Positions 36,975 to 53,480 of a DNA stretch of 64,000 nt are shown here, piece after piece (position 1 is the stretch's first letter; every line of letters starts with the position of its first letter). The position numbers and the translations under genes were made by a program. The stretch comes from Tamarix chinensis (Eukaryota; Streptophyta; Magnoliopsida; Caryophyllales; Tamaricaceae). The stretch lies in NCBI GenBank assembly GCA_030549775.1, contig CM060174.1, positions 99,898,132-99,962,131 of the forward strand, read 5' to 3'. The notes beneath the pieces are model-generated. The model was not told the DNA's origin. It searched no databases and worked only from the letters and a program-made list of their open reading frames with translations.

Positions 36975-38514
36975 TCCCGTGCTGAGATTTTGGAAATTAT
37001 CATTTACATTTTTGAAATAAGCTAAACATTATTGATCATTTGGAATACAGATGGCTGTGTGAAATATTATTATATTGTTATAATCACGCGTGTTGCTTCT
37101 GACTTATAATTCCATACTAAAAATATTTGGCTAAACTTTTAACTTAGTGCATGTAGCTAGCTAGTAACAGATATACTGATTTAGGGTCACTGGACTGGTC
37201 CTCAGGTAGTCGAGCAGCAGTCACATATTCACATCCATAGGGTGAGTTGGATGGGGTTCGGTTGCCTTTGTATTTAGTTTCGTTTGGCTTGCCCTACGAT
37301 TTTCCTCACAGTTAGAGTGTGTTTGGTTTAAGGAAATTAATGAGGAAAGGAAAAAAAATTAGAAGGAAAATATTTAGGTAGTGTTTGGTTAGTAGGAAAA
37401 TTATAAGGAAAGAAAATAAGGAGGAAAGGGTGGGGGATTATTATACTGCATCATTTTCCTCATGTTTAGTTGAGGAAAATCAGACGGAAGGAAAAAAAAA
37501 ATCGAACTCCCCCTACTGAAGGGCCTGGCCTCCATCGGCTTCCTTCTCCTTCGTTCTCCATAACTGCGAAGCTTTCATTCTTCTCCATCAACTCCTTCCA
37601 TCCATGGCTCCTCCACAATTTCGACCGAAGCATCCCGTGGGTCGTTCATTGAGTGCGAACTCCACGCTTCCAGGCAACCCGTCGCCGGCTCAGCCCTCTT
37701 GATTTGCTGGTGTATCATTTCGAAACTTCCAGGTATGTGTTAAGTCAGTTGGCAGTAATTGAATTTATAAGCCCTAATCTTATTTCGTTTTGCGTGGAAT
37801 GATTGTATATCTGCTAAGTTAGTTTAGTTTAAAATTGAATCCATAGGAATTGATGTGTTTTGTTGCGCACGACATGTGTTTGTGATTCCCTTTGTTATAT
37901 CGATAATGTTCAATGGCAACAAAAAATTCTCCCATTCAATCTGTTTGTTTTCTAAGTACAAATGGTACAGGTGAAGGGATTTCTATTCTTCTTATAATGT
38001 CAAAATGATGATTAGGAAATAGAAGAAATGTTAAAATCACATGACTGCAACCTGCGGATTGCAGTGCCCTCTATATACAAGGCATAGTAATGGATTAATT
38101 GGCCAACAGAAGAGAGTTTGAGAAACGGATACAGCTATCAAACAACTCTCATATCATACCACTTGTAGTAGAAAGTAAAGTAGGTTTCATCTCCAATGCC
38201 CTCCATTCTTGTCTTAATCTGTGCCACGGGGAAGGAAATAATAGAATTGTTGGCAGCTCTTTGACATGATCTTTTTTGTTTTTTTACTAGTTTCTCTCTT
38301 TGGTGAGGTTTGGGTGTTGTGGCATACCCTTATGGCATGTACTTGGAATCTATTAGATAGTGTTGGATTAATGTAATTTAGCCAAATATGTGAGCCGCTT
38401 GATGATATTAACTGACAGTAAGCTTTAAAATGAAGCTCAGAATGGATTGTTTGACTATACATGTTCTTTGGTTTGTGGCTGTCATTGGGTGTTTGAACAG
38501 GGTGTTGGCAAGGC

Positions 38515-39631
38515 ACCTTGGGCCATGGCTCTGGTCAATGACCTTGAGCCCAAAAATATACTAGCTTACATGTACAAGCAGATTTTCCAGTCATATCATT
38601 TGCTGAATAATTTTTGGGAAGGAATTTGTATGTGGATGGATCCCAGGAGTAGTGATCAAATCCATTTGGAGCAATTAATAACTTGTCCCTATCTCAACAA
38701 TGCAAAGAAAGCCTAGTTGTAAGAACCATCCACATTTTTACACACCCTAGCCAATCAAGCCTCTATCTGCTATACAGTAATAACAAATTTCACAGAGAAC
38801 ATGCAAAGAGGATATTTGACAGTGTTTAGATTAAAATTCTTCAGAACTCAGAGTGCTTGAGCATTACATGTGAGAGGATAGGGTTGGTTCCAACCCCTGA
38901 GCCTGACTCTGGATGATTTTCTCTTTTGAATCAATGGTTGACATGACAACAACTTTGTTAGAGTAAACAACTCCACCCTGGGAATTCAGATACATGATCA
39001 GAAACAAACAAGGGATGGTGCCACAGAATGAAATATAAAAGCGATAAATTAAGCAAGTAGCCTTCTTTTTTTGTTACAGATTCCAATTATTGTTAATCAC
39101 TGACCTGACCTAGATTCAATTGAGGAAGAAACTAAGAACACAAGAGAAGAGATGGAACTTGCAATTCAACTTAAATAATCACATGTCAGGTAGATACATC
39201 AGGTTTTGTTTCTCTAGTAAATGAAAATGTTTTGCGTTCCTATTTTAGGAAAAAGGTCTGATTTTGTCTTTATACATTTAGGGAGTCCAACCCCAACATC
39301 ACGATGTGGCTGCATGATGATAAAAACAAATCTTTTGCTTCTCAAGTATGTTTCTATGAACCTTTGGATGATCATTGGCTTCAAGTTTTAAGTAAGGAAT
39401 TCAACTTTCTGCATACTTATATCAAGACTAAAGGCTAAGCAATATCAAGGAATCTAAGGGAATGAAAGCCAATCATTGCTTCACTTGTCTAGATGAGATG
39501 AATCCCTCTCTCTCTCTCTTTTCCCATACTTTTTGAAGGCTTTTGTTGTATGATTGGTGGGAATCAAAATCTGAAAAATTGTTACAAGGTGGTCCTAAGA
39601 GTAATAACCTTGGGCCATGGCTCTGGTCAAT
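38515..39631 (+). repeat. Exact 25-bp direct repeat, 1.09 kb apart
   Basis: 38515-38539 and 39607-39631 are identical over 25 bases and differ on both sides. Both lie in the non-coding 5' part of the 7.6-kb Harbinger element. No function known. Confidence 0.85.
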
Positions 39632-41204
39632 AGGGACTTTGGTTATAGGCTTACTTACAAGCTATGAATTACATGTCTTTTTTTTTAATCTTACCTTTCA
39701 CAATTCAGAGTTTCTTCTGACAGTGCCATCAACAATCCCATATGCCATGTTTGTGACTTGTGAGATTAAAAATATACAAGTACTGCAATCTTATTCATAT
39801 AGCACTGCCTCACTTCCAACAGGGTCTTAGCTGATTTTGTCTTTATTCATATTTGCTTTTTGAACTATTTGCATATACAAAGAATATATATCTATATATA
39901 TATGTCAGAGCCCAAAACCTGAATTTTCAGTATAGTATTAACAGAAAAATCTATAATTATAGTATTCAAAGAAATTAGTAGAATGTTAGAAATAATTTAA
40001 TATTAAAAATAGAAACAGAAATAGAGTAAATCAGGATAATATATCAGGATACAATTGCTATACTTCCAACACTACAATGATACAATTGTGCCTGATTAAC
40101 ATCAATACTTTCAAATAACTTCCTGTTCTGCACTCTCCAAATCTCTTATACAATAACAGCTAAGACCCTGTTGGAAGAAAACAATTTAAGGGCTCTTGAT
40201 AACCAACCTAATGAGAGCTGCAAGCAAGACAAGAAAAATATCCAGAAAGAGAGGTGATTAATGGAAATAAAACAAGATCAGGATAGGAGAGGTGCACAAA
40301 CTGATTTTTAACACAAGATCAGGATAGGAGAAACTGGTAGCAGGCTACCAAAATTAAAATTCATTTATGTGATTAATGGAAATAAATGGAAGCAGAATAT
40401 CTTCTTTATAAAATAAAATTTAAAAACCACACAATCAAAATCATATTGGTCTTATTTATCTCCTTTCTGATATCAAATTGGTCTTTTTGGTTTTAATATC
40501 TTGTGCTTAATTTCCCTGTCCTTCTGCTATGATATTAGAAGCAACCAGAGCCTTTTAAAGGTAAAAAAAAAGTAGTAACCAGTGACTATTTGTGAATTTC
40601 CCTATCCTTCTGTCCTTCTGTCAAATTCAGCAGGGCAGTTTTAAATGTCCCAAAGAATACCCATAGGCCCTTGACACTTATCCTGTTTTGGTGTATTTAA
40701 AGGGGGCAGAACTGCATTAACAAACAAGAATGAACAAAAATAGTTGTAGATAGTAATTCAAGAATGGAACTAGAAAATGCAATATTTGTTCAAACAAAAC
40801 TCCAAAAATACACTATATACAGGCTCCTGTAAGACATTGCACCCTACACACCTAAGGTGCTAGGCATTATGTTATCATCACTGTTACATTAGGTCAGTTT
40901 TTAGTATATTTCATTGCTTCCCCCTTCCCCAAACAAGGCCCAAAACAAACTAAATGTAATACTTCCATCTCCATTACTGCTTTAGATATCATAAAAAGAA
41001 TAGCATCAGGTATCATATTACTGCAAAATAAAAAAAACTGCAACTAGCAAGAATTTACACATACATTCAACTAAATGTAAGACAGATTATGAGAAATTGA
41101 TGTTACAACACAGAAAGAAGAGGATGTAAAATTCCCAATCCCTGAATCAATCAATCAATCAATCATCTTATTACAGGATTTTGTGCCTTTTATACTCAGA
41201 TTCT

Positions 41205-41207
<3 letters not shown>

Positions 41208-41245
<38 letters not shown>
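41208..41245 (+). repeat. (TA)n microsatellite
   Basis: About 19 TA units just upstream of a candidate exon of the Harbinger transposase gene. Confidence 0.95.
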
Positions 41246-41247
<2 letters not shown>

Positions 41248-41572
41248 TTTGTTGAGTTTTCTCATTTCTAATGTATTCAGGCTACTAGTGAGGAATCAAA
41301 TCCGATGTCAAGATCAGAGTTCCAAGAGTGGAGAAATCTGCCAACAAACCATCACTTTGCTACAAATGATACTATGGAATCCGAAGAAAATACTGAAGTA
41401 AGTATCTTATTTGGTTTTAATTTGAGATGATGATTGCTATGTGCTATTGTTTTATTCTTGATATTCATACACATTTTTTTAAGCTAAGTATATTTCCTCC
41501 AAATCTTCATATATGGTTCATTTTCTCAAACTTTTTTCCTTTTTTTTGATCATTTAATATTAGACTAATTCG

Positions 41573-42840
41573 ATGGAGGAGTGGGACAAATTAAGAAGAT
41601 GGGCAGCAACATGTGTGGTCACCTATGGAGCATATGCTGCTAGTTTATTATCGTTGGTTTGTCCTTATAATTATGTTGATAGGGATATTTCTCAATTGGG
41701 AGATTATAAGCGACGAGCTTTTTTAGATCGACTTACATTGGAAAAAGACGATGATTGTCATAACCAGTTGAGGATGGGAAAGGAGGCTTTTGCTAGACTT
41801 GTATCAATATTGAGGGATTCTGGGAGACTGAGTGATACTCATTCTAGCTGTGTAGAAGAGAGAGTGGTCATGTTTCTCAATATTATAGGTCATAATAGGA
41901 GAAATTGGTCGGTAAAATTAGACTTCTGGCGGTCCGGTGAAACAGTAAGCTGACATTTACATCAAGTGTTGAATGTTATCATTTCTTTAGAGGACATCTT
42001 TTTGCAACAACCCGATGGATCTCATTGCCCTCATGAAATATCAAGTAGCTCAAAATTTTGGCCATATTTTAAGGTAAATATCATAATATTATAAAATAAA
42101 TTACTAAGTACATATTACAACTTCTTTTTTTTTAATAAAAACTTTTAACATTTTTACACAGGATTGTGTTGGAGCAATTGATGGATCACACTTTCGTGTG
42201 AAAGTACCAAATAATGTAGTACAAAGATATCGTGGCAGAAAGGATTTTCCGACCCAAAATGTATTAGCTGCATGCTCTTTTGACTTAAAGTTTTTATATG
42301 TATTGTCGGGATGGGAAGGGTCGGCATCTGATTCAAGGATACTAAATAATGCTTTATCCAGAGACATAGATAGATTGGTAGTGCCATCAGGTAAATTTTA
42401 CTTAGGCGATGCGGGTTTTCAGTTGAAGACTGGATTTATTACACCATATCGCGGGACTCGATACCATCTGAAGGAATATAGCATTCAACGTCCTCAGAAT
42501 GCAAGGGAGATTTTCAATCTAAGGCATGCTTCCTTAAGAAATGTTATTGAGAGGGCATTTGGTGTTTTGAAAAAACGCTTTCCAATATTAGGAAGTGGAA
42601 CCGAACCATTCTATCCTATTCAAACTCAAGCAGATATGGTTTTAGCTGGATGCATTTTACATAATTATCTCATGGGAGTGGATCCAGATGAAAGATTAAT
42701 TTTAGAGGTTGATAGTGAGATAAGAATTATTAACTCAAGCAGATGTTGCGCCATCAAGTTTAACAGAAGAGTGTGAAGAAGCAGAGCAATTAAGAGATGG
42801 AATTGCAACTTCAATGTGGAGAGATAGTTTAAATAGTTAA
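41573..42840 (+). pseudogene. PIF/Harbinger DDE transposase with intact catalytic triad but broken frame
   Basis: Exon 1 is 41573-42073, exon 2 starts at 42162, with a GT-AG intron just before the first catalytic Asp. Family landmarks: ERVVMFLNIIGHN, WRSGETVS, CVGAIDGSHF (Asp 1), LSGWEGSASDSRIL (Asp 2), YRGTRYHLKEY, NVIERAFGVLKKRF (Glu) and CILHNYL. Two lesions are seen. TGA at 41951-41953 stands where the first Harbinger copy in this window has Arg in SRHFH, fitting a CGA to TGA change. A frameshift near 42725-42735 follows, after which the C-terminus QLRDGIATSMWRDSL is read in another frame to TAA at 42838. Otherwise the gene is well preserved, so inactivation is fairly recent. Confidence 0.88.
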
Positions 42841-43013
42841 TGGTAGAAATATCATTATTGTTAAATTCACATAGGGAAAAAATTGTATTCAGCAAGTGTT
42901 CTAAATGAAATTGTATTTAACATCAAAATTCTTATATAAGTTTTTATATTATTTGTGTTATTGATGATGTAATAAGTTATGATTTTATCCATGGTTTACA
43001 ATTTTTTGTGCAG

Positions 43014-43972
43014 GAGCCCATTGGTGGTGACACACCATCAAATGAGAAGAAAATTTTAACTTGGGATGAAGACATGGATACATTTCTAATAGATTTATTA
43101 ACTGATCAAATGCACTTAGGTCAAAAAATAGGTGGCTCATTTTCAAGAACGGCATACACTAACGTTGCTAAAGGAGTTAGTGTTCAGTTTGGTCTTGGTT
43201 GCTCGGTTAGCCATATAAAGAACCGAATCAAGACCCTCAAGAAGAATTATGCCTTAGCATCTACAGTTTTGCAAGTGAGTGGGTTTGGTTTTAATCAATC
43301 TACTCAAATGGTGGAAGCTGATACAACAGTTTGGGAAAGGTATATATTGGTAAGTCTTAAACCTTCTTATTCTTATTGTAATTTCTTATTATTATTGTTT
43401 CTAAATTTATATAATTAATATTTTTTTTGCAGGCTCATCCTAATGCCAAACTGCTTCGCTATAAGCCTATTCAAAATTATAATAGGCTAGATATTTTATT
43501 TGGCAAGGATCGAGCAACTGGAAGTTTGTCAATTGGTCCGAAAGAAAGATGTTTGCGCTCAGAGAGGCAAGAATATGAAGGAAGAACAGCTGATGATCGA
43601 AACACTGAACAGGAACAACATAATGAGGTAACCTCTCCTTTGGTCGGTGCATCTGCATCAAGGGCCACAAAGAAAAGAAAGTTGAGAGATTATGTATCAG
43701 AGGAGATGAAGGCTTTAAAAGAAGGGATGGATGCAGTTGCAGCAGCTCTTGATAGAGGAAATCCACGTAATTTTACCGAATCTGAGCTGTATTCTGAGCT
43801 TAGAAAGGTGGAAGGATTGAAGAAAGTTCCAGCCATAGAAATCTATAGCAAGCTTGCTGCAAATATCAGTGTCGCTCGTACATTTCTTGGTCTTCCACCT
43901 GAGGATAGAGCCATATGGTTGTGTGTGGAGTTCGGTTTTGATATTTTTTATGATCCTAATGTACCTTTCTGA
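43014..43972 (+). CDS. Myb/SANT-like protein of the Harbinger element (5' end not identified)
   Basis: Two open exons: 43014-43349 (after a gtgcag acceptor) and 43433-43972, 112 and 180 codons including the stop, no internal stops. The first holds the Myb/SANT-like domain (LTWDEDMDTFLIDLL, SHIKNRIKTLKKNY, SGFGF). The second starts AHPNAKLLRYKPIQNY, has a Lys/Arg-rich KKRKLRDYV patch, and ends with a helical part (LYSELRKVEGL, RTFLGLPPEDRAIWL). In PIF/Harbinger elements this partner binds DNA and aids the transposase. An upstream exon with the start codon is expected but not located. It is better preserved than the neighbouring transposase. Confidence 0.75.
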
Positions 43973-44390
43973 TTTGTTTGATTAGTAACTAGTAACTATG
44001 AATTGATCATGCACATTGGTTTTTTTTTTTTTGAGATCTTGACATATACATTGGTAAGTTTAGTAGAATGGCTTAAAATTTTATCCGCTTTTATATCCGT
44101 ATTAGTACTCCGATTCATTTATCCGATATGAAATTATATTTTTATTCTTATTTAGATAATTTAACATATATTTTCTAAGGCTAAAAGTGAATACATAATT
44201 AAATTTTAATAATCTAACCATATAATTCTAACATTAAATAAATTTCATTTTAAATTTGATGGGTTTTAATCAAAATCCAATAGATTTTATCCGATGGATA
44301 TATAAACGGATATGAAAAAATAGACATAATTATAGATATAGAGGGGGAAAAAATATTCACGGGATATGTATACGGATTTTTAAAAATTGG

Positions 44391-44760
44391 AATTAGTATT
44401 AATTTTATGGAGTTTTTATAAATTTTTTAGAAATTTTACATAATTTTTTATATATCAATATAATATTTTTAATAACATTAAATGTATATTACTATTTAAA
44501 TAATGCATTAGATTTGAGTATAGATACGGATATAAATATATGTTTTGTTATCGGATTTGGATTTTTTCATACTTTTTTTAAAATTATTGTAAATTATTCA
44601 TGTAATATTTTAGAATATTCTATAAAAAAATTTAAAATAAGTATTGATTTTATGGAGTTTTAATAAATTGTTTAGAAATTTTATGTAATTTTTTATATAT
44701 CAATATAATATTTTTAATAACATTAAATGTATAATAATATTTAAATAATAACATTTAATT
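44391..44760 (+). repeat. Diverged direct repeat, 245-bp offset
   Basis: About 44391-44510 and 44636-44755 share a long order of words (tttatggagttttt, ttagaaattttayrtaattt, atatcaatataatattttt, aacattaaatgtat) at a constant offset of 245. They are AT-rich and lie in the right part of the 7.6-kb Harbinger element. Confidence 0.75.
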
Positions 44761-44945
44761 TTTTTTAGAATTTTCTTTCTATATACCAAACACTAAAAAT
44801 ATTTTCCAAGATTTCAATTTTCCACAAAATTTTCTCCAACAACCAAACAAAGGAAAGAAAATAAATTTCTTTCATTTTCTTTCCTTCAATTTTCTTTCCT
44901 CCACATTTTCCTTTCCACTTAATTTTCTTCAAACCAAACAGACCC

Positions 44946-48927
<3,982 letters not shown>

Positions 48928-48978
48928 ACTAACTCGATCTGATCGATCAAAGAAAACCTAGAATTCTCAGATGTCAGC

Positions 48979-49100
48979 ATAGTTCACTGTATCACTGGTT
49001 GAACCAGTGATTCAAATGGTTCACAAAAAAATAAGCAAAAGCTTTATAAATTGGTTTGGAAGTATCTGATACTCAATATTACTCATATCAGAGATATCAA
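48979..49100. mobile_element. Truncated hAT end next to the DPM1 start codon
   Basis: gttcactg, ggttgaaccagtg, ttcaaatggttcac and atactcaatatta occur in the same order as at 59700-59815, the left end of the large hAT element. It lies 50-170 bases upstream of the DPM1 ATG, in its leader or core promoter. No second end was found. Confidence 0.5.
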
Positions 49101-51120
49101 AACAGCATATTTCAACATCCTAAGTCTCCCAAAATATTCTTACAAGGTCAAAAAATAACATTGAGACATAAACTCACAACATTTGCCTACACCACCAGCA
49201 AGTAAACAATTAGCGGTAGGAAGAAACTCGCAAGAATCACAAAACATCATCAAATTCATCCACTCAGACAAGTTCATATCAAATATTCAGTAATCAAATC
49301 ACGAGATATATAAGTCCAATCTAATTACCTGAGATTCTAAGACCACAATGACAAAGCTATGAGCCAAACACAATTAAAAATCGAGTCCAAGATTAAAATT
49401 TTGGGATGTTACATGAAATAAGTCTGTATTTTAATAAAATACACAAGATACACATTATGTCAAATAACCTGTATTTTTATTTTCATGCACAGATTGACTT
49501 TCCATTACGTTTTCCGTCAAACTTGATTGGCTAGCAATTAAGTCATTAAACGTTTCAATAATATTTTGATATAAATGGTACAAATCCCCCTACTCTAACT
49601 TACATCTTCTCCTTCTTTGACCTTACTTGATCCTAAATCTAAAAGTATTCCAATTAACAAATCACAAAGTTAAATGTTTTGGGAACACAATCCTACAAAT
49701 TACACAAATTATAAAATTAAATCAAGGCTAAAAAACTGCCAACTAATTACTCATCCTAATCACCATTGATTGGATCACAAGCTAACCCAATTAAATCTTC
49801 CCTGAACACCAACCAGCAACCCACTATGAAGAGAGAGCCTGCTTTCACAAATCTGATGAAAAGAGTTGGGAAATGCCTACATCTGAGAAATATACGAAGA
49901 GCAAGCAATTACGAACAAAGCAAAACAATGACGAACGATCCAGAAACGAATCTTTGAACAACCCAGATCTGAAAGCTCAACAACAAACAAAATCAGCAGC
50001 CAGAACAAATCCAAGGGATTCGAAAACCAGAGAGAGCCGCATAAATTAGATTTGCCCAAAATCGCACAAATCTAGACCAAAACCAAACTAATTGGGTCCA
50101 TATATGGGAAACAGCGAGCAAGAGACGAAAAAACCTTCAATGGAAGGAATAAAATCGAATCATAGAGATTCAAAACCAAAAGACCGATCAATTCAGCTCA
50201 ACAGGTCAGGGACAAAAGATCTCAAAAAAATCAAGAGAGAAACAAGGCGCTCAGGGAAGGCAACTAAAGAGCTGAGGAAATAGACGAAGGAAAATCAGTC
50301 AAGAAATGGACATGAGAAAGCCAGACAGATCTTACTCTGAAGATGAGAGCCTTTCGAACTACGTGGTGCCCTCTTCTTGATGCATTCAGAGTTGGCGAAC
50401 AAGGATCGATGCAGAAAGGTGTAATTTCTTATTCCAAGGAGGCTAGTAACTTAGTTTGGATGAAACCCATATGAATTAATGAATAATAATGAGGAATAAG
50501 AAGTAGATGATGAATAGGTTAGTATTCTTCTATTTTAGTTCAAAAGTTTGTGAATTAATAAATAAAGATAAACTGGACGAAGACTCCAGTGGAGGTGGAA
50601 GAAGATGAATAGGTCAAGGACTCTTCCTTTTTAGCTTTACAAAACAGTTAAAGGGCTAATTGAGTAAGAATAAAGTGGGAATTTGAAAAATATATAAATG
50701 TCGATTGTAACAAACTGGACGAAAGGGCAAACTATGTATAAAAATGAAAGTAGGGAGATATCTTGCACGATGTAAATTAGAGCAAGGATATTTTAAGTAT
50801 TTCATTAAAATAAAGAGATATTTTGAGCATTCATTAAAATACAGGGCTATATTTCGTGAGACCAAAATCTTAACCGTCAAGTTTTAAATGATAAAATTGA
50901 GTATCCAGGACTAAAAAGTGCCAAAATAGTGGTGGATGAAGCTTTGAGCCAAAAGGAATTAGGAATCGAAACTTGAAATACCTGCGATAGGCACCAAGCT
51001 GCGTGAGCAACGGAGAGGATGTCATCATTGAGCTCTGAAGTCAGAAAGTGTTGGAGAACTAGGGAACTCGCCGGCAGCAGCACAGACAAAACGGAGGAGA
51101 ATACAGGTTCAGAATGAAAT
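49101..51120. other. DPM1 upstream region; no gene supported
   Basis: 49700-50350 is A/C-rich and purine-rich with short open frames lacking any family resemblance. On the minus strand about 51100-50980 reads as a possible exon (...HAAWCLSQ then gtatttcaag). Another possible leader lies near 50420-50340. These may be untranslated exons of DPM1 or a lost gene; I cannot support either. Confidence 0.35.
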
Positions 51121-52640
51121 GACTAGAGTAGCCCTGTTTAATGAAGCTAATATTTTTTATAAAAAATTAACGGCATAAAGGGATGTTTCAATAATATGAC
51201 AACCAGAATTGGTTTTGAAGATAGCTGGAAGGTTCCATGATTTTAAGAATAACCTTCTGATCCGACCGCCTTCCACCAACTTCTATTGTGCAACTTGTTT
51301 TATGTATTATATATATATATACCTTGATCGGTAGATCGGTAGGTCGGATTCACCTTTTTTTAAGGTTCGCGTTTATTAGCAGAGATCGAAGTCCGATAAT
51401 CTATTTTTTCGCCCATCACTTGGATTGAAAAGTCATAGTGATTCACCTTTTTTATATTATTAAATATTAATGTTACAACAACTTCAATCATTCACGTAAA
51501 AATTTGAAAGTGCAATATCCCATAATTTTATATTATAATTATCGTCATATTGGATTTATAGGGAGTGTAATATACCATAATTTCAAATCATATTTTTTGA
51601 TTATTACTATCATATTGGATAATATAAGATGTAACGACCCACTTTTTCTTATAAAAAAAATATATTTATATTCAATCTAATTTTATAAATAAAAACTATC
51701 CTTTCAATTTTACAAACTTTTGAGAAAAACTAATATTTTTGGAAATCTTTTAGCAATCCAATAGTACTATTTATAGAAAAATATAATATGTCGTGAATAT
51801 GTTCGTTAATTACCGTGTACATACAGTTTAAACACACACTCTGCCACCAAAGCAAAGACTGTAAACCCTCTCACAAAAAGGTCGTCGACAATTTTTTTAT
51901 TTGTAATTCCTCACTGACGCCGTCAACCATTGAAGACGAGCATACTTAATGAGATACAACTGTCCAAAAAAATCTTTCCCTCATTAATCCCGAGACTCCA
52001 TACGCAAGCCCTTCCAGAGGCCGTCAAGCAATGAAAATGGATACACCTGGTGAACTACAATAAGCCCAAAGCTCAATACGGAAGCCTTCTAAGAGGCCAG
52101 AATTGAAGACGGACACACCTGGTGAGTTAAAAGACAGACTTGTTTTAACTCACTAAGCCCAAGAGCACACCTAGTGAAGATGAAAGAGCAAAGTTTTCCT
52201 TCACTCATTAAGCACAGTCCCTTAAGGTGCATCCTTGGTCGAAGTACCAGGGTCATTGAGTCATTAGACACACTTGGCAACTTTTCAACTTAGCTAAGCC
52301 AAAGCTCCCATGATGCGTTCCTCAACCAAGGTGTTGAAGCCACTAAGCCGATATTGAAGGGTTCGGTTGGTCAAGTCAATCTAATCGACGACAACTAGAT
52401 CGGACCCTGCTTTGGTTCGCCACCACCAAAATATAAAATAAAATAAAAAAATCGAAGTGTGTACCATATGGATCTTCATATCTTTTATCACAAATATTTT
52501 ATGAGGACGACCTTCTTATCTTAAGTATTTTGGCCTCGATATTTTCTTATTCTGGTTTTAGTTGTCTTAATATGGCATAGGTACAAAAATGTATAGGAAG
52601 AGGATCATGTTATATGCGCTAATACAAAAATGACTTAATA
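51121..52640. repeat. AT-rich DNA and diverged ~90-bp repeats
   Basis: 51640-51840 is AT-rich. 51900-52330 repeats loosely the words gaagacg..cacacctggtgag, taagcccaa and ccttctaagaggcc, at ~85-95 base spacing, as in retroelement LTR or linker DNA. No open frame of significance. Confidence 0.4.
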
Positions 52641-52649
52641 AATGAAGGA

Positions 52650-53430
52650 GGGCCCTTAAGAATCATCTTCATCTTCACTATCACCCTCAACCTTACTAGA
52701 ACCGGAATAATTTCTTAAACTTCACCTTTGTACAACTGTCCGTCAGCCTTACGTAGTTCATCGTGCTCAGCCAAGACTTAAAACTCAAAATACACAACAG
52801 ATACAATATAATCGTACCACTGTGATTGAAGCAGCTTTTCATAATGAACAAATTCTTTGCTTGCTAGATAGATGGTTATAACTTCATTGGTATACTTCAG
52901 CTTGCTATCAGCAATGACCTTCTTGACGCGTTCATCCATAATCTTCAAACATATTTCAACTAGTTGCCAGGTTGCTTCTTGAGATTTTCAAGCGCTATAG
53001 TATGGGCCAAGTCCCTTTCAGCATCCTCCTTGCATAGACATTCTGCCTCAGTATACTACATCTCCAAAGTTTTTGTAATAATAACAACCTTGTCAAATAG
53101 GATTTTATTCTCCCGTTGCTCAGTATTTTCTGGCTTTCTCGGCATCGACAACCCATTTCTTCTTCAAAGATGATAATTAATCGGTCAAGATTTCCTCCTT
53201 GCGAATGTCATCCTCCAAACAGATAATTTTATCATTAAAGGCCTATTTTTGCATTTTCGGGTGCTCTTCTAAGCTAGCAACTTGAGATCGGAAAAAGCCT
53301 GCATCGAGTGATTCAAATTTTAACTTGTTCTTTTAAGCTTCAAAGTCAGCCACTTTTGCCTACATAGTTTCTTTCTCAGCCTTTAAAGTCAAGTGAGCTT
53401 AAGAAAGATATGATAGCTCACTCTCTACCT
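52650..53430 (-). pseudogene. Decayed coiled-coil ORF, probably of retroelement origin
   Basis: On the minus strand the same frame gives Lys/Glu/Leu-rich helical sequence (LTLKAEKETM, AKVADFEA, KNKLKFESLDAG, RSQVASLEEH, ERDLAHTIALENLKKQ) interrupted by many stops. Several stops are TAG or TAA where Gln would suit, consistent with C to T decay. Such coiled coils occur in gag-like regions of plant gypsy retroelements, but no retroelement motif (protease, RT, zinc knuckle) accompanies it. Limits are approximate. Confidence 0.4.
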
Positions 53431-53480
53431 ATCGAAAGTGTTGACTGCTTCCCAGGGGTTGATTAAATATCTTCTTCCTC

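Larger units (their letters stand above)
37315..44945 (+). mobile_element. PIF/Harbinger DNA transposon, 7.6 kb, TTA target duplication
   Basis: TTA flanks both ends (37312-37314 and 44946-44948). The ends are inverted: gagtgtgtttggtttaagg against gggtctgtttggtttgaag read inward from the right, each followed by an A/G-rich subterminal zone. tgtttggtt words recur inside the left end (near 37382) and ccaaaca words inside the right end (44780-44945). It carries a DDE transposase with one in-frame stop and one frameshift, plus an open Myb/SANT-like gene, both plus strand. Candidate 5' exons lie at 37603-37735 (ending ccag|gtatgt) and 41281-41398 (cag before, gaa|gtaagt after). A nested MITE at the left end cannot be excluded. 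It sits inside the duplicated X-DPM1 block. Confidence 0.85.

Noticed and set aside
50877..51089. Minus-strand frame with a possible donor (SVAHAAWCLSQ)
   Set aside because: Looks exon-like but could not be tied to any family or to a following exon; listed only as uncertain upstream DNA.
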